NCBI RefSeq assembly: GCF_000717715.1
Contig: NZ_JOAI01000030.1
Span: forward strand, 1 to 64,000
Direction: 5' to 3'
DNA length: 64,000 nucleotides
DNA from: Streptomyces sp. NRRL B-24484
GTDB lineage: Bacteria; Actinomycetota; Actinomycetes; Streptomycetales; Streptomycetaceae
Shown here: piece by piece, positions 33,181 to 43,258 of the stretch
How positions within the stretch are numbered: position 1 is the stretch's first letter
Layout: the number at the start of each line of letters is the position of its first letter
Notes under the pieces: generated by a model
Seen by the model: the letters and a program-made list of their open reading frames with translations, nothing else
What the model was told of the DNA's origin: nothing
Database searches by the model: none
Translations under genes and position numbers: made by a program

Positions 33181-33827
33181 CGGACCACCGCCAGGCGGCT
33201 CTCCAGGAACCGGAACACCCCGCCGACGGTGAAGCTGACCAGCAGGTAGGCCAGCGCCACCCAGAAGAAGATCGCGAGGATGGCGTACCCCTTGTCGCTC
33301 AGTGTCGCCTGCACGCTGTAGAGCTCGGCGACGCTGAACGCGCCGGCGATCGCCGAGTTCCTCGGCAGGGCGATGAAGATGCTGCTCATCGGCGGCAGCA
33401 CGGTGCGGGCCGCCTGCGGCAGCACGACGTGGAGGAGCGTCTGGCCGAAGCTCATGCCCAGGCTGCGGGCCGCCTCGGCCTGCCCGAACGGCACCGTGTT
33501 GATGCCCGCGCGCAGCACCTCGCAGACGAACGAGCCGGTGTAGGCGCTGAGCGCGATCACCGCGAAGGTGAAGTTGTCGAAGTGCACGTCCAGCCGCGGG
33601 AGTCCGAAGATCACCGCGAAGAACAGCAGGGTCAGCGGGGTGTTCCGGAAGGTGTTCACCCACACGGTGCCGAACACCCGCAGCGCCGGGACCGGGGAGA
33701 CCCGGAAGGCCGCCAGCACGGTGCCGAGCAGCAGCGCGAACAGCGCACTCACTGCGCTGAGCTCGATCGTCTGCAGGAAACCGTCGCGGAAGAGCGCGAA
33801 GTTGTCGCCCTCGAACAGTATGCCCAC
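33177..33827 (-). CDS. gluC: Glutamate ABC transporter permease GluC
   Basis: The protein is 216 residues from GTG 33827; AGGAGG is 9 nt upstream, so the frame extending to 33914 is not used. The permease signature is FGQAEAARSLGMSFGQTLLHVVLPQAARTVLPP. Several helices and a polar NTFRNTPLTLLFF loop match His/Glu/Gln/Arg-type permeases (HEQRo family). The stop overlaps gluD. It follows gluB by 46 bp. Confidence 0.93.
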   Translation of the reverse strand: MGILFEGDNFALFRDGFLQTIELSAVSALFALLLGTVLAAFRVSPVPALRVFGTVWVNTFRNTPLTLLFFAVIFGLPRLDVHFDNFTFAVIALSAYTGSFVCEVLRAGINTVPFGQAEAARSLGMSFGQTLLHVVLPQAARTVLPPMSSIFIALPRNSAIAGAFSVAELYSVQATLSDKGYAILAIFFWVALAYLLVSFTVGGVFRFLESRLAVVR

Positions 33828-33873
33828 GCCGGCGGCCCTCCTCTCTAGGTCGTTCGACCGGTCCCGGACCGGA

Positions 33874-34779
33874 TCAGTAGCGCTCGAGCGGCGGCACGGC
33901 CGGGGCGGCGGCACCGGACAGGCCGAGCGTCGCGTCGTACGCCTTCTTCCAGTCGCCGTTGTCCTCGTGGGCCTTCAGCGCGTTGTTGATGGCGTCCCGC
34001 AGCACCTTGTCGTCGTGGTTCAGGCCCACGCCGTACTTCTCGGCGGAGAAGGTCTTGCCGACGACCTTGAGCTTGCCGGCGTTCTTGGCGCCGAAGCCCT
34101 TGAGGATCGCGTCGTCGGTGGTGACCGCGTCGATCTCGCCGGTCAGCAGCTTGTCGACGCACTGGGCGTAGTTGTCGTACTGGACGACCTTCTTGCCCTC
34201 GCCGACGTACTTCTGGATCTGGGTCACCGAGGTGGAACCGGTCACCGAGCAGACGTTCTTGCCCGCGACCGACTCCGGGCCGGTGATGGCGGTGTTGTCC
34301 TTCTTCACCAGCAGGTCCTGGCCGGCGATGTAGTACGGGCCGGCGAAGGAGACCGAGGCCTTGCGCTTGTCGTTGATGCTGTAGGTGCCGACGTAGTAGT
34401 CGATGCCGCCGCCGCTGATCTCGGTCTCGCGGTTGGCGGAGACGACGGTCTTGAAGTCGATCTGGTCGGGCGCGAAGCCCAGGTCGGCCGCGATCATCTT
34501 GGCGATCTCGATGTCGAAGCCGGTGCGGGTGTTGGCGGTGACGTCCTCGAAGCCGAGGTACGGCTGGTCCGCCTTGGCGCCGATGGTGAGCTTGCCCTTG
34601 GCCTTGGCCTTCTTCCAGACCGGGGAGGCGTCCAGGTTGGCGGACTTGTTCACGGCGTAGGTGGGCAGCGTGGGCGCGGCGGCGTCGGAGCCGGCCGGCG
34701 AGCCGTCCTTGCCGCAGGCGGCGACGGCGGTCAGCGCGAGCACCGACAGGGCGGCGGCGATGGTGCGACGAGTCCTCAT
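33874..34779 (-). CDS. gluB: Glutamate-binding lipoprotein GluB
   Basis: The protein is 301 residues with a signal peptide and lipobox LTAVAAC (Cys22), so it is tethered outside the membrane. The SBP_bac_3 fold is visible: GKLTIGAKADQPYLGFED at the start and the FDIEIAKMIAADLG, ETEISGGGIDYYVGTYSIND and GKNVCSVTGSTSV blocks. It captures glutamate (family also glutamine or aspartate). A 128-bp gap separates it from gluA. The gene cluster and the nearby two-component pair match the glutamate-sensing locus of S. coelicolor. Confidence 0.93.
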   Translation of the reverse strand: MRTRRTIAAALSVLALTAVAACGKDGSPAGSDAAAPTLPTYAVNKSANLDASPVWKKAKAKGKLTIGAKADQPYLGFEDVTANTRTGFDIEIAKMIAADLGFAPDQIDFKTVVSANRETEISGGGIDYYVGTYSINDKRKASVSFAGPYYIAGQDLLVKKDNTAITGPESVAGKNVCSVTGSTSVTQIQKYVGEGKKVVQYDNYAQCVDKLLTGEIDAVTTDDAILKGFGAKNAGKLKVVGKTFSAEKYGVGLNHDDKVLRDAINNALKAHEDNGDWKKAYDATLGLSGAAAPAVPPLERY

Positions 34780-34907
34780 GAGGGTTGGCTCTCCTCGGTA
34801 ATGGCCACCGGACGACCGGGGGCTGGGCTGGACCTTCCGTGACTGCGGCCGGGCACCCCGTCGGGCCCGGCCGCTCTGGGTCGGCGCGCAGTGGGGCGCC
34901 GCGGCGT

Positions 34908-35681
34908 TCAGTGACTCAGGATCTTGGACAGGAAGTCCTTGGCGCGGTCCGTCCGCGGGGCGGTGAAGAACGCGTCGGGGGTGTTCTCCTCGACGATCCG
35001 GCCGTCCGCCATGAACAGCACCCGGTTCGCGGCGGAGCGGGCGAAGCCCATCTCGTGCGTGACCACGACCATCGTCATGCCCTCGGCGGCGAGCTGGCGC
35101 ATGACCTCCAGCACCTCGGTGACCATCTCCGGGTCGAGCGCGGAGGTCGGCTCGTCGAAGAGCATCACCTTCGGCCGCATGGCCAGCGCCCGGGCGATCG
35201 CCACGCGCTGCTGCTGGCCGCCGGAGAGCTGCGCCGGGTACTTGTCCGCCTGGGCGCCCACGCCGACCCGCTCCAGCAGCTCGCGGGCGGTGGCCTCGGC
35301 CTGGTCGCGCGCGACGCGGCGCACCTTCACCTGGCCCAGGACGACGTTCTCCAGCACCGTCTTGTGCGCGAACAGGTTGAAGCTCTGGAACACCATGCCG
35401 ACCTCGGCGCGCAGCCGGGCCAGCTCCTTGCCCTCCGCGGGCAGCGGCCGGCCGTCGATGGTGATGGTGCCCGAGTCGATGGTCTCCAGCCGGTTGATCG
35501 TCCGGCAGAGGGTGGACTTGCCGGAGCCGGACGGGCCGATCAGCACGACCACCTCGCCCTGACGGATACTCAGGTCGACGTCCTGCAGCACGTGGAGGGC
35601 GCCGAAGTGCTTGTTGACGCCGGACAGCACCACCAGCGGAGCGGTTGCGGCCGCGGCATCGGTGACGGCGGTCTCGGTCAT
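34908..35681 (-). CDS. gluA: Glutamate ABC transporter ATP-binding protein GluA
   Basis: The protein is 257 residues from ATG 35681 ([15 protein letters not shown]), with GAGGAG about 10 nt upstream; the extension to 35879 covers the promoter. Walker A is GPSGSGKST, the Q-loop [17 protein letters not shown] signature LSGGQQQR, Walker [14 protein letters not shown], and H-loop [10 protein letters not shown]. It powers amino-acid uptake with GluB, GluC and GluD. It is first in the operon and divergent from gluR. Confidence 0.95.
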   Translation of the reverse strand: MTETAVTDAAAATAPLVVLSGVNKHFGALHVLQDVDLSIRQGEVVVLIGPSGSGKSTLCRTINRLETIDSGTITIDGRPLPAEGKELARLRAEVGMVFQSFNLFAHKTVLENVVLGQVKVRRVARDQAEATARELLERVGVGAQADKYPAQLSGGQQQRVAIARALAMRPKVMLFDEPTSALDPEMVTEVLEVMRQLAAEGMTMVVVTHEMGFARSAANRVLFMADGRIVEENTPDAFFTAPRTDRAKDFLSKILSH

Positions 35682-36148
35682 CGCGCGGTGGCTCCTCGTC
35701 TCTGGCCCGGGGTCAGTTCCCGCGGGTGGCAGTGCTGGTGGTGCGAAGTGGTGCCGAACTAGTGCCGGGGGCCGGAGCCGGCGGAGCCCGCAGCCCCCGG
35801 TGGGCCGACCATAGGAGGCCCGACGATGCCATGTCAGTCGATCTGAGCGGAACTTGAGGATCACGATCAGGCCACGCACGGCCGCCGGGGGATCACCCTG
35901 CGCGTTCGGCGCCGGCCGGAGGGTGCCGGGTATCGGCTCGGTAACGGCCCGCGGCCGCAGCCCCCGGGGAACGGCCGTGTGCGGTGCGATGGGCCGGGGC
36001 GCCGGGACCGCCCTGCAGACGGCGGTGTCGCCGCGCCCGGGGCGGACGGCACAATACTCCGAACCGCGTGGCCGTACCGGTCGGGCCGCCGGCCCGGCAC
36101 ACTGGCCGGACGGGCCACCGCGGCAACGGGAGAAAAGGGAGGTACCGG
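35682..36148. other. Divergent control region gluA / gluR
   Basis: This 467-bp region holds the gluABCD promoter at 35808-35837, a less clear -10-like AATACT near 36054 for gluR, and AAAGGGAGG before the gluR start. In S. coelicolor the GluR regulator acts on this region. I see no RNA element. Confidence 0.6.
35808..35837 (-). promoter_or_regulatory. Promoter of gluABCD
   Basis: On the minus strand CTGACA (35837-35832) and TATGGT (35813-35808) are 18 bp apart, a fair match to the housekeeping promoter, about 127 bp before the gluA start. Confidence 0.6.
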
Positions 36149-36955
<807 letters not shown>

Positions 36956-36962
36956 GCCCGAC

Positions 36963-38393
36963 GTGCGCAACCGCCTGCTCGGCATCCTGCTCTCCCTGAT
37001 GGCCTGCGTGCTGGCCGCCCTAGGGCTGCCGCTCGCCGCCGCCGTCGCCGCGGCCGAGCAGAGCCGGGTGGTGGTCGACCGGATCGACGACGCCGCCCGC
37101 TTCGCCCAGGACCTGCCGACCCAGGGCCGGGCGGGCTCCGACGCGGCCGTGAAGGGCTCCACCGAACCCGACGCCGGGGACACCACGCGGCTGCGCATGC
37201 TCGCGCTGGAGGCCTCCCGCTACTTCGACCTGTACGGCGCCCGGGTGGGCATCTTCCAGCGGGACGGCAGCTCCGTCGCCGTGGCCCCGGTCGGCTGGAC
37301 GGTGCCCGAGGAGGGCCCCGGCGCGCAGGCCTTCCAGGAGGCCCTGGACGGACGGCGAAGCCACAACCCGCCGCAGGTCTGGCCGTGGACCCCGGACCGC
37401 ACCATCACCGTCGCCCTGCCGGTGGTCCGCGACGGCGACGTGGTCGCCGTGGTGATCACCGAGTCGCCGACCGGCCCGATGCGCGCCCGCGTGCTGCACA
37501 GCTGGCTGTGGATCGGCGCCGGCGAGGCGCTCGCCATGATCGTCGCCGTGCTGCTCGCCGTCCGGCTGACCGGCTGGGTGCTGCGGCCCGTCCGCACCCT
37601 CGACCGGGCCACCCACGACATCGCCACCGGCCGCCTCAACGCGCGGGTCGCCGCCAGTGGCGGCCCGCCGGAGCTGCGCCGCCTCGCCCGCTCCTTCAAC
37701 GACATGGCCGACCACGTGGTGCTCGCCATCGACCAGCAGCGGGCCTTCGTCGCCGACGCCTCGCACCAGCTGCGCAACCCGCTGGCGGCCCTGCTGCTGC
37801 GGGTCGAGCTGCTCGGCCTGGAACTCCCGGAGGGGCACCAGGAGGAGGTCGGCGCCGTCCGCGAGGAGGGCATCCGGCTGGCCCGGGTGCTGGACGACCT
37901 GCTGGGCCTGGCCACCGCCGAGCACGCCCGCCCCGAGCCGGAGCCGGTGGACCTCACCGCGCTGGTGCTCGCCCGGGTCGACGCCTGGCGCCCGGTCGCC
38001 GACCAGCGGGGCATCGACCTCGCCTGGGACGGCCCCCCGGTGGCGTACGGCCTGGCCGACCCGATCGGCTTCGGCAGCGCGCTGGACGCGGTGCTCGACA
38101 ACGCCCTGAAGTTCACCCCGTCCGGCCGCCGGGTGGCCGTCGACACGGTGCTGCGCAAGCGCGAGGTCAGCGTGGCGGTGACCGACTCCGGCCCGGGCCT
38201 CACCGAGGAGGAGCTCGGCCGGATCGGCGACCGCTTCTGGCGCAGCCCCCGCCACCAGAACGTGGACGGCTCCGGGCTCGGCCTGTCCATCGCCCGCACC
38301 CTGCTGCTCGCGGGCGGCGGCTCGCTGGACTTCGCCCCGGCCGAGCCCGGCGGGCTCACCGTCGTGCTGTCCGTGCCGCGCCGCCGGGACTGA
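36963..38393 (+). CDS. gluK: Sensor histidine kinase GluK
   Basis: The protein is 476 residues with two transmembrane helices (about 5-30 and 180-200) flanking an extracytoplasmic sensor of about 145 residues. A HAMP domain, HisKA with His268 in ADASHQLRNPL, and an HATPase (N-box VLDNALKFTPSG, DSGPGL, GSGLGLSIA) follow. The sensor loop has no family I can name. Glutamate is inferred as the signal from its synteny with the characterised GluR/GluK pair. It begins 7 bp after gluR. The sequence ends at TGA 38391-38393. Confidence 0.9.
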   Translation: MRNRLLGILLSLMACVLAALGLPLAAAVAAAEQSRVVVDRIDDAARFAQDLPTQGRAGSDAAVKGSTEPDAGDTTRLRMLALEASRYFDLYGARVGIFQRDGSSVAVAPVGWTVPEEGPGAQAFQEALDGRRSHNPPQVWPWTPDRTITVALPVVRDGDVVAVVITESPTGPMRARVLHSWLWIGAGEALAMIVAVLLAVRLTGWVLRPVRTLDRATHDIATGRLNARVAASGGPPELRRLARSFNDMADHVVLAIDQQRAFVADASHQLRNPLAALLLRVELLGLELPEGHQEEVGAVREEGIRLARVLDDLLGLATAEHARPEPEPVDLTALVLARVDAWRPVADQRGIDLAWDGPPVAYGLADPIGFGSALDAVLDNALKFTPSGRRVAVDTVLRKREVSVAVTDSGPGLTEEELGRIGDRFWRSPRHQNVDGSGLGLSIARTLLLAGGGSLDFAPAEPGGLTVVLSVPRRRD

Positions 38394-38394
38394 T

Positions 38395-38430
38395 CGCGCC
38401 GCCGCGACCGAGCGCGCCGCCGCGACCGAG
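38395..38430. repeat. Perfect 18-bp direct repeat, two copies
   Basis: CGCGCCGCCGCGACCGAG occurs at 38395-38412 and again at 38413-38430, directly after the gluK stop and between convergent genes. Confidence 0.9.
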
Positions 38431-38447
38431 CCCCGGGCGGCCACCCC

Positions 38448-39476
38448 TCAGGGCTTGATCGAGATGTAGTACCGCCGGGCGCCCTCGTGCAGCGGCAGCG
38501 GGTCGGTGTACACGGCGGTGCGCAGGTCCACCAGCTGCGCCGCGTGCACCTGCGAGCCGATGGTGTCCCGGCTGTCGATCACCGCCCGGGTCACCCCCTG
38601 CACCAGGTCCGGGTCCACGTCGTCCCGGGTGACCAGCAGGTTCGGCACCGCGACGGTGGGCACCGCGGTGCCGGCCGGCTCCGCCTTCGGGTAGGCGTCC
38701 TTGGGGATGGTCGCCGCCCGGTAGGCGTCGGTGCCGCCGCCGCCCTCCTGCTGGTGCAGCGCCTCGGCGAGGTCGGCCAGCGGCACGATCCGGATCCGGT
38801 AGCGCTCAGACAGGTCGGTGAGCGCGGTGGTCGGCAGGCCGCCGGACCAGAAGAACGCGTCGATCCGGCCGTCCCGCAGCTGGTCCGCCGCGTCGCCGAC
38901 GCCCAGCAGCGCCGGCTTGATGTCCTTGTCGATGTCGAGGCCGGCCGCGGCGAGCAGCTTGCGGGTGACGAGGTTCACGCCGGACTTCTCCTGGCCCACC
39001 CCGACCCGCAGGCCGCGCAGGTCGGAGGTCCGCCGCACCTTGGAGTCGGCGGGCACGACCAGCTGGAGGTAGTCGTCGTAGAGCCGGGCGATCGCCCGCA
39101 GGTGCCACTTGGACGGGCTGTTGAAGCCGGCCACGGCGTCGGCGGTCGCGATCGCGAAGTCGTCCCGGCCGGCGGCCAGCCGCTCCAGGTTGTCCACCGA
39201 GCCCTGGGAGTTGTCCAGGCGCATCCGCATGCCGGGCATCGCCGTCGAGACGTAGCCCTGCAGCAGCTGTCCGTAGCGGTCGTACACGCCTCGCTGCACG
39301 CCGGTCGAGAAGCCGATCTCGCCCTTCGGGTAGCCGGGCGACGCGTTCGAGGAGAGCCACCACCCGGTCAGGGCGCCCGCCACCAGCAGCAGTGCCAGGC
39401 CGATCGGCACCGGCCGGCGGCGGGCGGCGCGGCGCACGGCGGCACCGAACCGGGCGGGTATCGAGGACTGGGCCAT
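38448..39476 (-). CDS. TAXI-family TRAP-type solute-binding protein
   Basis: The protein is 342 residues from ATG 39476. The N-terminus has Arg-rich residues and an uncleaved-looking anchor ([20 protein letters not shown]). The TAXI signature region is clear: [72 protein letters not shown] and [18 protein letters not shown]. Such proteins bind glutamate-like or other acidic solutes for a TRAP permease. No DctM-type permease gene is in the window, so it is an orphan. It is convergent with gluK, so a sensing role together with that kinase is possible but unproved. Confidence 0.85.
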   Translation of the reverse strand: MAQSSIPARFGAAVRRAARRRPVPIGLALLLVAGALTGWWLSSNASPGYPKGEIGFSTGVQRGVYDRYGQLLQGYVSTAMPGMRMRLDNSQGSVDNLERLAAGRDDFAIATADAVAGFNSPSKWHLRAIARLYDDYLQLVVPADSKVRRTSDLRGLRVGVGQEKSGVNLVTRKLLAAAGLDIDKDIKPALLGVGDAADQLRDGRIDAFFWSGGLPTTALTDLSERYRIRIVPLADLAEALHQQEGGGGTDAYRAATIPKDAYPKAEPAGTAVPTVAVPNLLVTRDDVDPDLVQGVTRAVIDSRDTIGSQVHAAQLVDLRTAVYTDPLPLHEGARRYYISIKP

Positions 39477-39529
39477 GCAGGGATACTGCCAGGCCGGGCG
39501 GCCCGGCGGGAGGCCCGTCCCACTGCCCG

Positions 39530-39535
39530 TACCCT
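39530..39535 (+). promoter_or_regulatory. -10 box for leaderless start of miaB
   Basis: TACCCT is 7 nt before GTG 39543, the distance expected when transcription begins at the start codon. Confidence 0.5.
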
Positions 39536-39542
39536 TGCTGTC

Positions 39543-41039
39543 GTGGGTATGGAGGAGAGCTTGCGAACTTACAAGGTCGTCACGTACGGCTGCCAGATGA
39601 ACGTCCACGACTCCGAGCGGCTGTCCGGCCTGCTGGAGGAGGCGGGCTACGCGAAGGCCGCCCAGGACGCCGACCCGGACCTGGTGGTCTTCAACACCTG
39701 TGCGGTCCGCGAGAACGCCGACAACAAGCTGTACGGCAACCTCGGCCGGCTGGCCCCCGTCAAGCAGCAGCACCGGGGCATGCAGATCGCCGTCGGCGGC
39801 TGCCTCGCCCAGAAGGACCGCGACACCATCGTCCGCAAGGCGCCCTGGGTCGACGTCGTCTTCGGCACCCACAACATCGGCCACCTCCCCGCCCTGCTGG
39901 AGCGGGCCCGGGTCGAGGAGCAGGCCCAGGTCGAGATCCTCGAATCGCTGGAGACCTTCCCCTCCACCCTGCCCACCCGCCGCGAGTCCGCGTACGCGGC
40001 CTGGGTCGCCATCTCGGTCGGCTGCAACAACACCTGCACCTTCTGCATCGTGCCGGCGCTGCGCGGCAAGGAGGAGGACCGCCGCCCCGGCGACATCCTC
40101 GCCGAGGTCGAGGCGCTGGTCGCCGAGGGCGTCGTCGAGGTCACCCTGCTCGGCCAGAACGTCAACTCCTACGGCTCCGACCTGGGCGACCGCGAGGCCT
40201 TCTCCAAGCTGCTGCGCGCCTGCGGCGGCGTCGAGGGCCTGGAGCGGGTCCGCTTCACCTCGCCGCACCCGCGCGACTTCACCGACGACGTGATCGCCGC
40301 GATGGCCGGGACGCCGAACGTGATGCACCAGCTGCACATGCCGCTGCAGTCCGGCTCGGACACCGTGCTCAAGGCGATGCGGCGCTCCTACCGTCAGGCG
40401 CGCTACCTGGAGATCATCCGCAAGGTCCGCGAGGCCATGCCGGACGCCGCGATCTCCACCGACATCATCGTCGGCTTCCCCGGCGAGACCGACGAGGACT
40501 TCGAGCAGACCCTGCACGTCGTCCGCGAGGCCCGCTTCACCAACGCCTTCACCTTCCAGTACTCCAAGCGGCCCGGCACCCCCGCCGCCGAGATGGACGG
40601 CCAGATCCCGAAGGCGGTCGTCCAGGAGCGCTACGACCGGCTGATCGCCCTCCAGGAGGAGATCTCCTGGGAGGAGAACAAGAAGCAGGTCGGCCGCCGG
40701 CTGGAGATCCTCGTCGCCGAGGGCGAGGGCAAGAAGGACGACCGGACGGCCCGGCTCTCCGGCCGCGCCCCCGACAACCGGCTGGTGCACTTCACCCGGC
40801 CGTCCGAGCCCGTGCGGCCCGGCGACATGGTGACCGTCGAGATCACCTACGCCGCCCCGCACCACCTCCTCGCGGAGGGCGCCCCGATCGCCGTCCGGCG
40901 GACCCGGGCGGGCGACGCCTGGGAGCGGCGGCAGGCGGCCCCGGCGGCCAAGCCGGCCGGCGTGATGCTCGGCCTCCCCACCATCGGAGCCCCGGTGCCG
41001 GTCGCGGCCCCGGCGGGGCCGGGGTGCGGCTGCGACTGA
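39543..41039 (+). CDS. miaB: tRNA-2-methylthio-N6-isopentenyladenosine synthase MiaB
   Basis: The protein is 498 residues from GTG 39543 ([20 protein letters not shown]); ATG 39549 is two codons inside. The auxiliary cluster cysteines are in TYGCQMN, NTCAVRE and GGCLAQKD. The radical-SAM triad is [13 protein letters not shown] domain covers about 380-450. It methylthiolates i6A37 in tRNAs after MiaA acts, and miaA itself lies 2.8 kb downstream. The -10 box 7 nt before GTG argues for leaderless translation. The C-terminus ends in GPGCGCD, a small Cys tail. Confidence 0.95.
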   Translation: MGMEESLRTYKVVTYGCQMNVHDSERLSGLLEEAGYAKAAQDADPDLVVFNTCAVRENADNKLYGNLGRLAPVKQQHRGMQIAVGGCLAQKDRDTIVRKAPWVDVVFGTHNIGHLPALLERARVEEQAQVEILESLETFPSTLPTRRESAYAAWVAISVGCNNTCTFCIVPALRGKEEDRRPGDILAEVEALVAEGVVEVTLLGQNVNSYGSDLGDREAFSKLLRACGGVEGLERVRFTSPHPRDFTDDVIAAMAGTPNVMHQLHMPLQSGSDTVLKAMRRSYRQARYLEIIRKVREAMPDAAISTDIIVGFPGETDEDFEQTLHVVREARFTNAFTFQYSKRPGTPAAEMDGQIPKAVVQERYDRLIALQEEISWEENKKQVGRRLEILVAEGEGKKDDRTARLSGRAPDNRLVHFTRPSEPVRPGDMVTVEITYAAPHHLLAEGAPIAVRRTRAGDAWERRQAAPAAKPAGVMLGLPTIGAPVPVAAPAGPGCGCD

Positions 41040-41172
41040 CGTTCCCGTCGGGACCCGCGCGGCGGGAGGCCACGGTGCCTCCCGCCGCGCGCGGGTCCCG
41101 CGGCCCCCGGTCGGGAGGCACCCCCGCGCGCCCTCGGGGTTCGCCACGGGCCTCCGGCGGGGCTGCGCCGAC

Positions 41173-41178
41173 TAGAGT
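41173..41178 (+). promoter_or_regulatory. -10 box for leaderless start of the extradiol-like gene
   Basis: TAGAGT lies 7 nt before ATG 41186; there is no Shine-Dalgarno sequence. Confidence 0.45.
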
Positions 41179-41185
41179 GATCGCC

Positions 41186-41884
41186 ATGCTGGTTGCCGCC
41201 GCCGTGTGTCCCTGTCCGCCGTTGGTCGTTCCGGAGGTGGCGGCGGGTGCCGCGCCCGAGCTGGACGGGCTGCGGGCCGCCTGCGCGGAGGCGGTGGGGG
41301 AGCTGCTCGACTCCGGTGCGGAGCTGATCGTCGTGGTCGGGACGGGCCCCAGGGCCGAGGTCTGGACGGAGGGCGGGGCCGGTTCCTTCCGCCGCTACGG
41401 GGTGGACCTCGCGGTGCGGCTGCCCGCCGCCGGCGTCTCGGGCCCCGAACTCGCACCCTCGCTGACCGTCGGCGCCTGGCTGCTGGCCGAGGCCGGCGCC
41501 GCGCTGCCAGCGCACGCCTGCGCCGTCCGGCCCGACACCGCCCCCGACCGGCTGGCCGGCCTGGGCAAGGGCCTGGCCGACCTCGCGGACCGGGTCGGCC
41601 TGCTGGTCCTCGGCGGCGGCAGCGCCTGCCGCTCGGTGAAGGCGCCGGGCTACTGGGACGAGCGCTCCGAGGCCTACGACGCGGCCGCGGCCGCCGCCCT
41701 GGCCGCCGCCGACACCGCCGCGCTGGCCGCCCTCGACCCGCAGCTCTCGGCCGAGCTGCAGGCCGACGGACGGGCGCCCTGGCAGGTGCTGGCCGGGGCC
41801 GCCGAGGGCGCGGGCCTGAGCGGCCGGCTGCTCCTCGACGAGGCCCCGTACGGCGTGGGCTACCTCGTGGCCTCCTGGCGCTGA
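41186..41884 (+). CDS. Class III extradiol dioxygenase subunit B-like protein
   Basis: The protein is 232 residues. The start MLVAAAVCPCPPLVVPEVAAG and the repeated GTG/GGG glycine motifs match the extradiol dioxygenase (LigB/MEMO fold) family seen between miaB and miaA in streptomycetes. The usual metal-binding histidines are not evident: CPCPPL replaces the CPHPP form and only a few His are present, so catalysis is doubtful. Other features are the hydrophobic Ala-rich middle and a conserved KAPGYWDERSEAYDAA block. Role unknown. It starts as a leaderless message from a -10 box at 41173. Confidence 0.75.
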   Translation: MLVAAAVCPCPPLVVPEVAAGAAPELDGLRAACAEAVGELLDSGAELIVVVGTGPRAEVWTEGGAGSFRRYGVDLAVRLPAAGVSGPELAPSLTVGAWLLAEAGAALPAHACAVRPDTAPDRLAGLGKGLADLADRVGLLVLGGGSACRSVKAPGYWDERSEAYDAAAAAALAAADTAALAALDPQLSAELQADGRAPWQVLAGAAEGAGLSGRLLLDEAPYGVGYLVASWR

Positions 41885-41929
41885 GCCCCCGCCCGAGGTC
41901 CGGGAGGTCCGGCCCGCGGTCCGGGCGGA

Positions 41930-42160
41930 TCAGGGGGTACTGCCCGCCTCCGGCTTGGTCGCGAAGTCGTTGACCATGTGCTTCGCCTTGGCCGTGCCGT
42001 GCTCGATCTTCTCGTGGTACTTGTGCTTGGTCGCCTTGTCGACGGCCTGGCCGGTCTTGTCGACGACGTCGTCGATCTTCTCCTCGTGCCGGCCGGTGAG
42101 TTCGCTCGCCTTGACCTTGAGCTCGTCGGCCTTGACCTTGAGGCTGTCCTTCAGTCCCAT
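41930..42160 (-). CDS. Small antitoxin-family protein (MT0933/Rv0909-like)
   Basis: The protein is 76 residues, Lys/Asp/Glu-rich and helical: MGLKDSLKVKADELKVKASELTGRHEEKIDDVVDKTGQAVDKATKHKYHEKIE. It matches the family annotated as antitoxin in mycobacteria (MT0933_antitox), which also resembles stress-induced CsbD-like helical proteins. The start ATG 42160 has GAGGAG 9 nt upstream. No toxin-like gene adjoins it on either strand. The most cautious reading is a small soluble stress or antitoxin-like protein acting alone. Confidence 0.75.
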   Translation of the reverse strand: MGLKDSLKVKADELKVKASELTGRHEEKIDDVVDKTGQAVDKATKHKYHEKIEHGTAKAKHMVNDFATKPEAGSTP

Positions 42161-42313
42161 GGCTGGTCTCCTCGTCCGGTGGGGGAGGGCCGGACCCGGC
42201 GGGCCGGCGTCCCATTTCCTCCAACGCTCGGATGTGCCCGGTTGTTCTCCCCGGCAAACCGGGCGTAATCGGGCAAAACGATACGGGGGTGCGAACACCG
42301 CCGCAGGGTTTGG

Positions 42314-42319
42314 GAGACT
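42314..42319 (+). promoter_or_regulatory. -10 box for leaderless start of miaA
   Basis: GAGACT is 6 nt before GTG 42326, in the same 15-mer that precedes and includes the AI-2E family start. Confidence 0.4.
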
Positions 42320-42325
42320 GGGCGG

Positions 42326-43258
42326 GTGAGCAGCTCCAGCCCCGTCCCCTCCCGCGTGGTCTCCGTCGTCGGCGCCACCGCAGCCGGCAAGTCCGACCTC
42401 GCCGTGGCGATCGCCACGGCCCTCGGCGGCGAGGTGGTCAACACCGACTCGATGCAGCTCTACCGGGGCATGGACATCGGCACCGCCAAGCTCACCGAGG
42501 AGGAGCGCGGCGGGATCCCGCACCACCTGCTGGACATCTGGGACGTCACCGAGGCGGCCAGCGTCGCCGAGTACCAGCGGCTGGCCCGCGCCGAGATCGA
42601 CCGGCTGCTCGCGGCCGGCCGCACCCCCGTCCTGGTCGGCGGCTCCGGCCTGTACGTGCGGGCCGTCGTGGACGAGATGGAGTTCCCCGGCACCGATCCG
42701 TCCGTACGCGCCCGGCTGGAGGAGGAGCTGGCCGAAAACGGCCCCGGCGTGCTGCACCGACGCCTCGCCGAGCTGGACCCGGCGGCCGCCGACGCGATCC
42801 TGACCAGCAACGGCCGGCGGATCGTCCGGGCGCTGGAGGTCATCGAGATCACCGGCCGGCCGTTCACCGCCAACCTGCCCGGCCACACCGCCGTCTACGA
42901 CACCGTGCAGATCGGCGTCCGGGTGCCCCGGCCCGAGCTGGACGAGCGGATCGAGCTGCGGGTCGACCGCATGTGGCAGGCCGGACTCCTCGACGAGGTG
43001 AGGGAGTTGGAGAAGGTCGGGCTGCGCGAGGGACGGACGGCCTCGCGGGCCCTCGGATACCAGCAGGTGCTGGCCTTCTTCGCCGGCGAGTGCACCGAGG
43101 ACGAGGCCCGGGCCGAGACCGTCCGCGCCACCCGGCGGTTCGCCCGCCGCCAGGAGTCCTGGTTCCGCCGCGACGACCGCATCCACTGGCTGGACCGCCC
43201 CGTCGGCGCCGACCCCGTCGAGCTGCTGGCGCGCTCGCTGGAGCTGATCGGCGGCTGA
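42326..43258 (+). CDS. miaA: tRNA dimethylallyltransferase MiaA
   Basis: The protein is 310 residues. The P-loop is VVGATAAGKS at residues 12-21; NTDSMQLYRGMDIGTAK, PHHLLDIWD and VGGSGLYVRA are the family blocks. The swinging-arm/insert domain and C-terminal RRFARRQESWFRRD are present. It transfers dimethylallyl to A37 of tRNAs reading U-starting codons; MiaB then methylthiolates the product. The GTG start has a -10 box 6 nt upstream. In streptomycetes this modification influences development through the bldA tRNA. Confidence 0.95.
   Translation: MSSSSPVPSRVVSVVGATAAGKSDLAVAIATALGGEVVNTDSMQLYRGMDIGTAKLTEEERGGIPHHLLDIWDVTEAASVAEYQRLARAEIDRLLAAGRTPVLVGGSGLYVRAVVDEMEFPGTDPSVRARLEEELAENGPGVLHRRLAELDPAAADAILTSNGRRIVRALEVIEITGRPFTANLPGHTAVYDTVQIGVRVPRPELDERIELRVDRMWQAGLLDEVRELEKVGLREGRTASRALGYQQVLAFFAGECTEDEARAETVRATRRFARRQESWFRRDDRIHWLDRPVGADPVELLARSLELIGG

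Noticed and set aside
41930..42325. Toxin partner for the antitoxin-family gene
   Set aside because: No small ORF with toxin features lies next to it on either strand.
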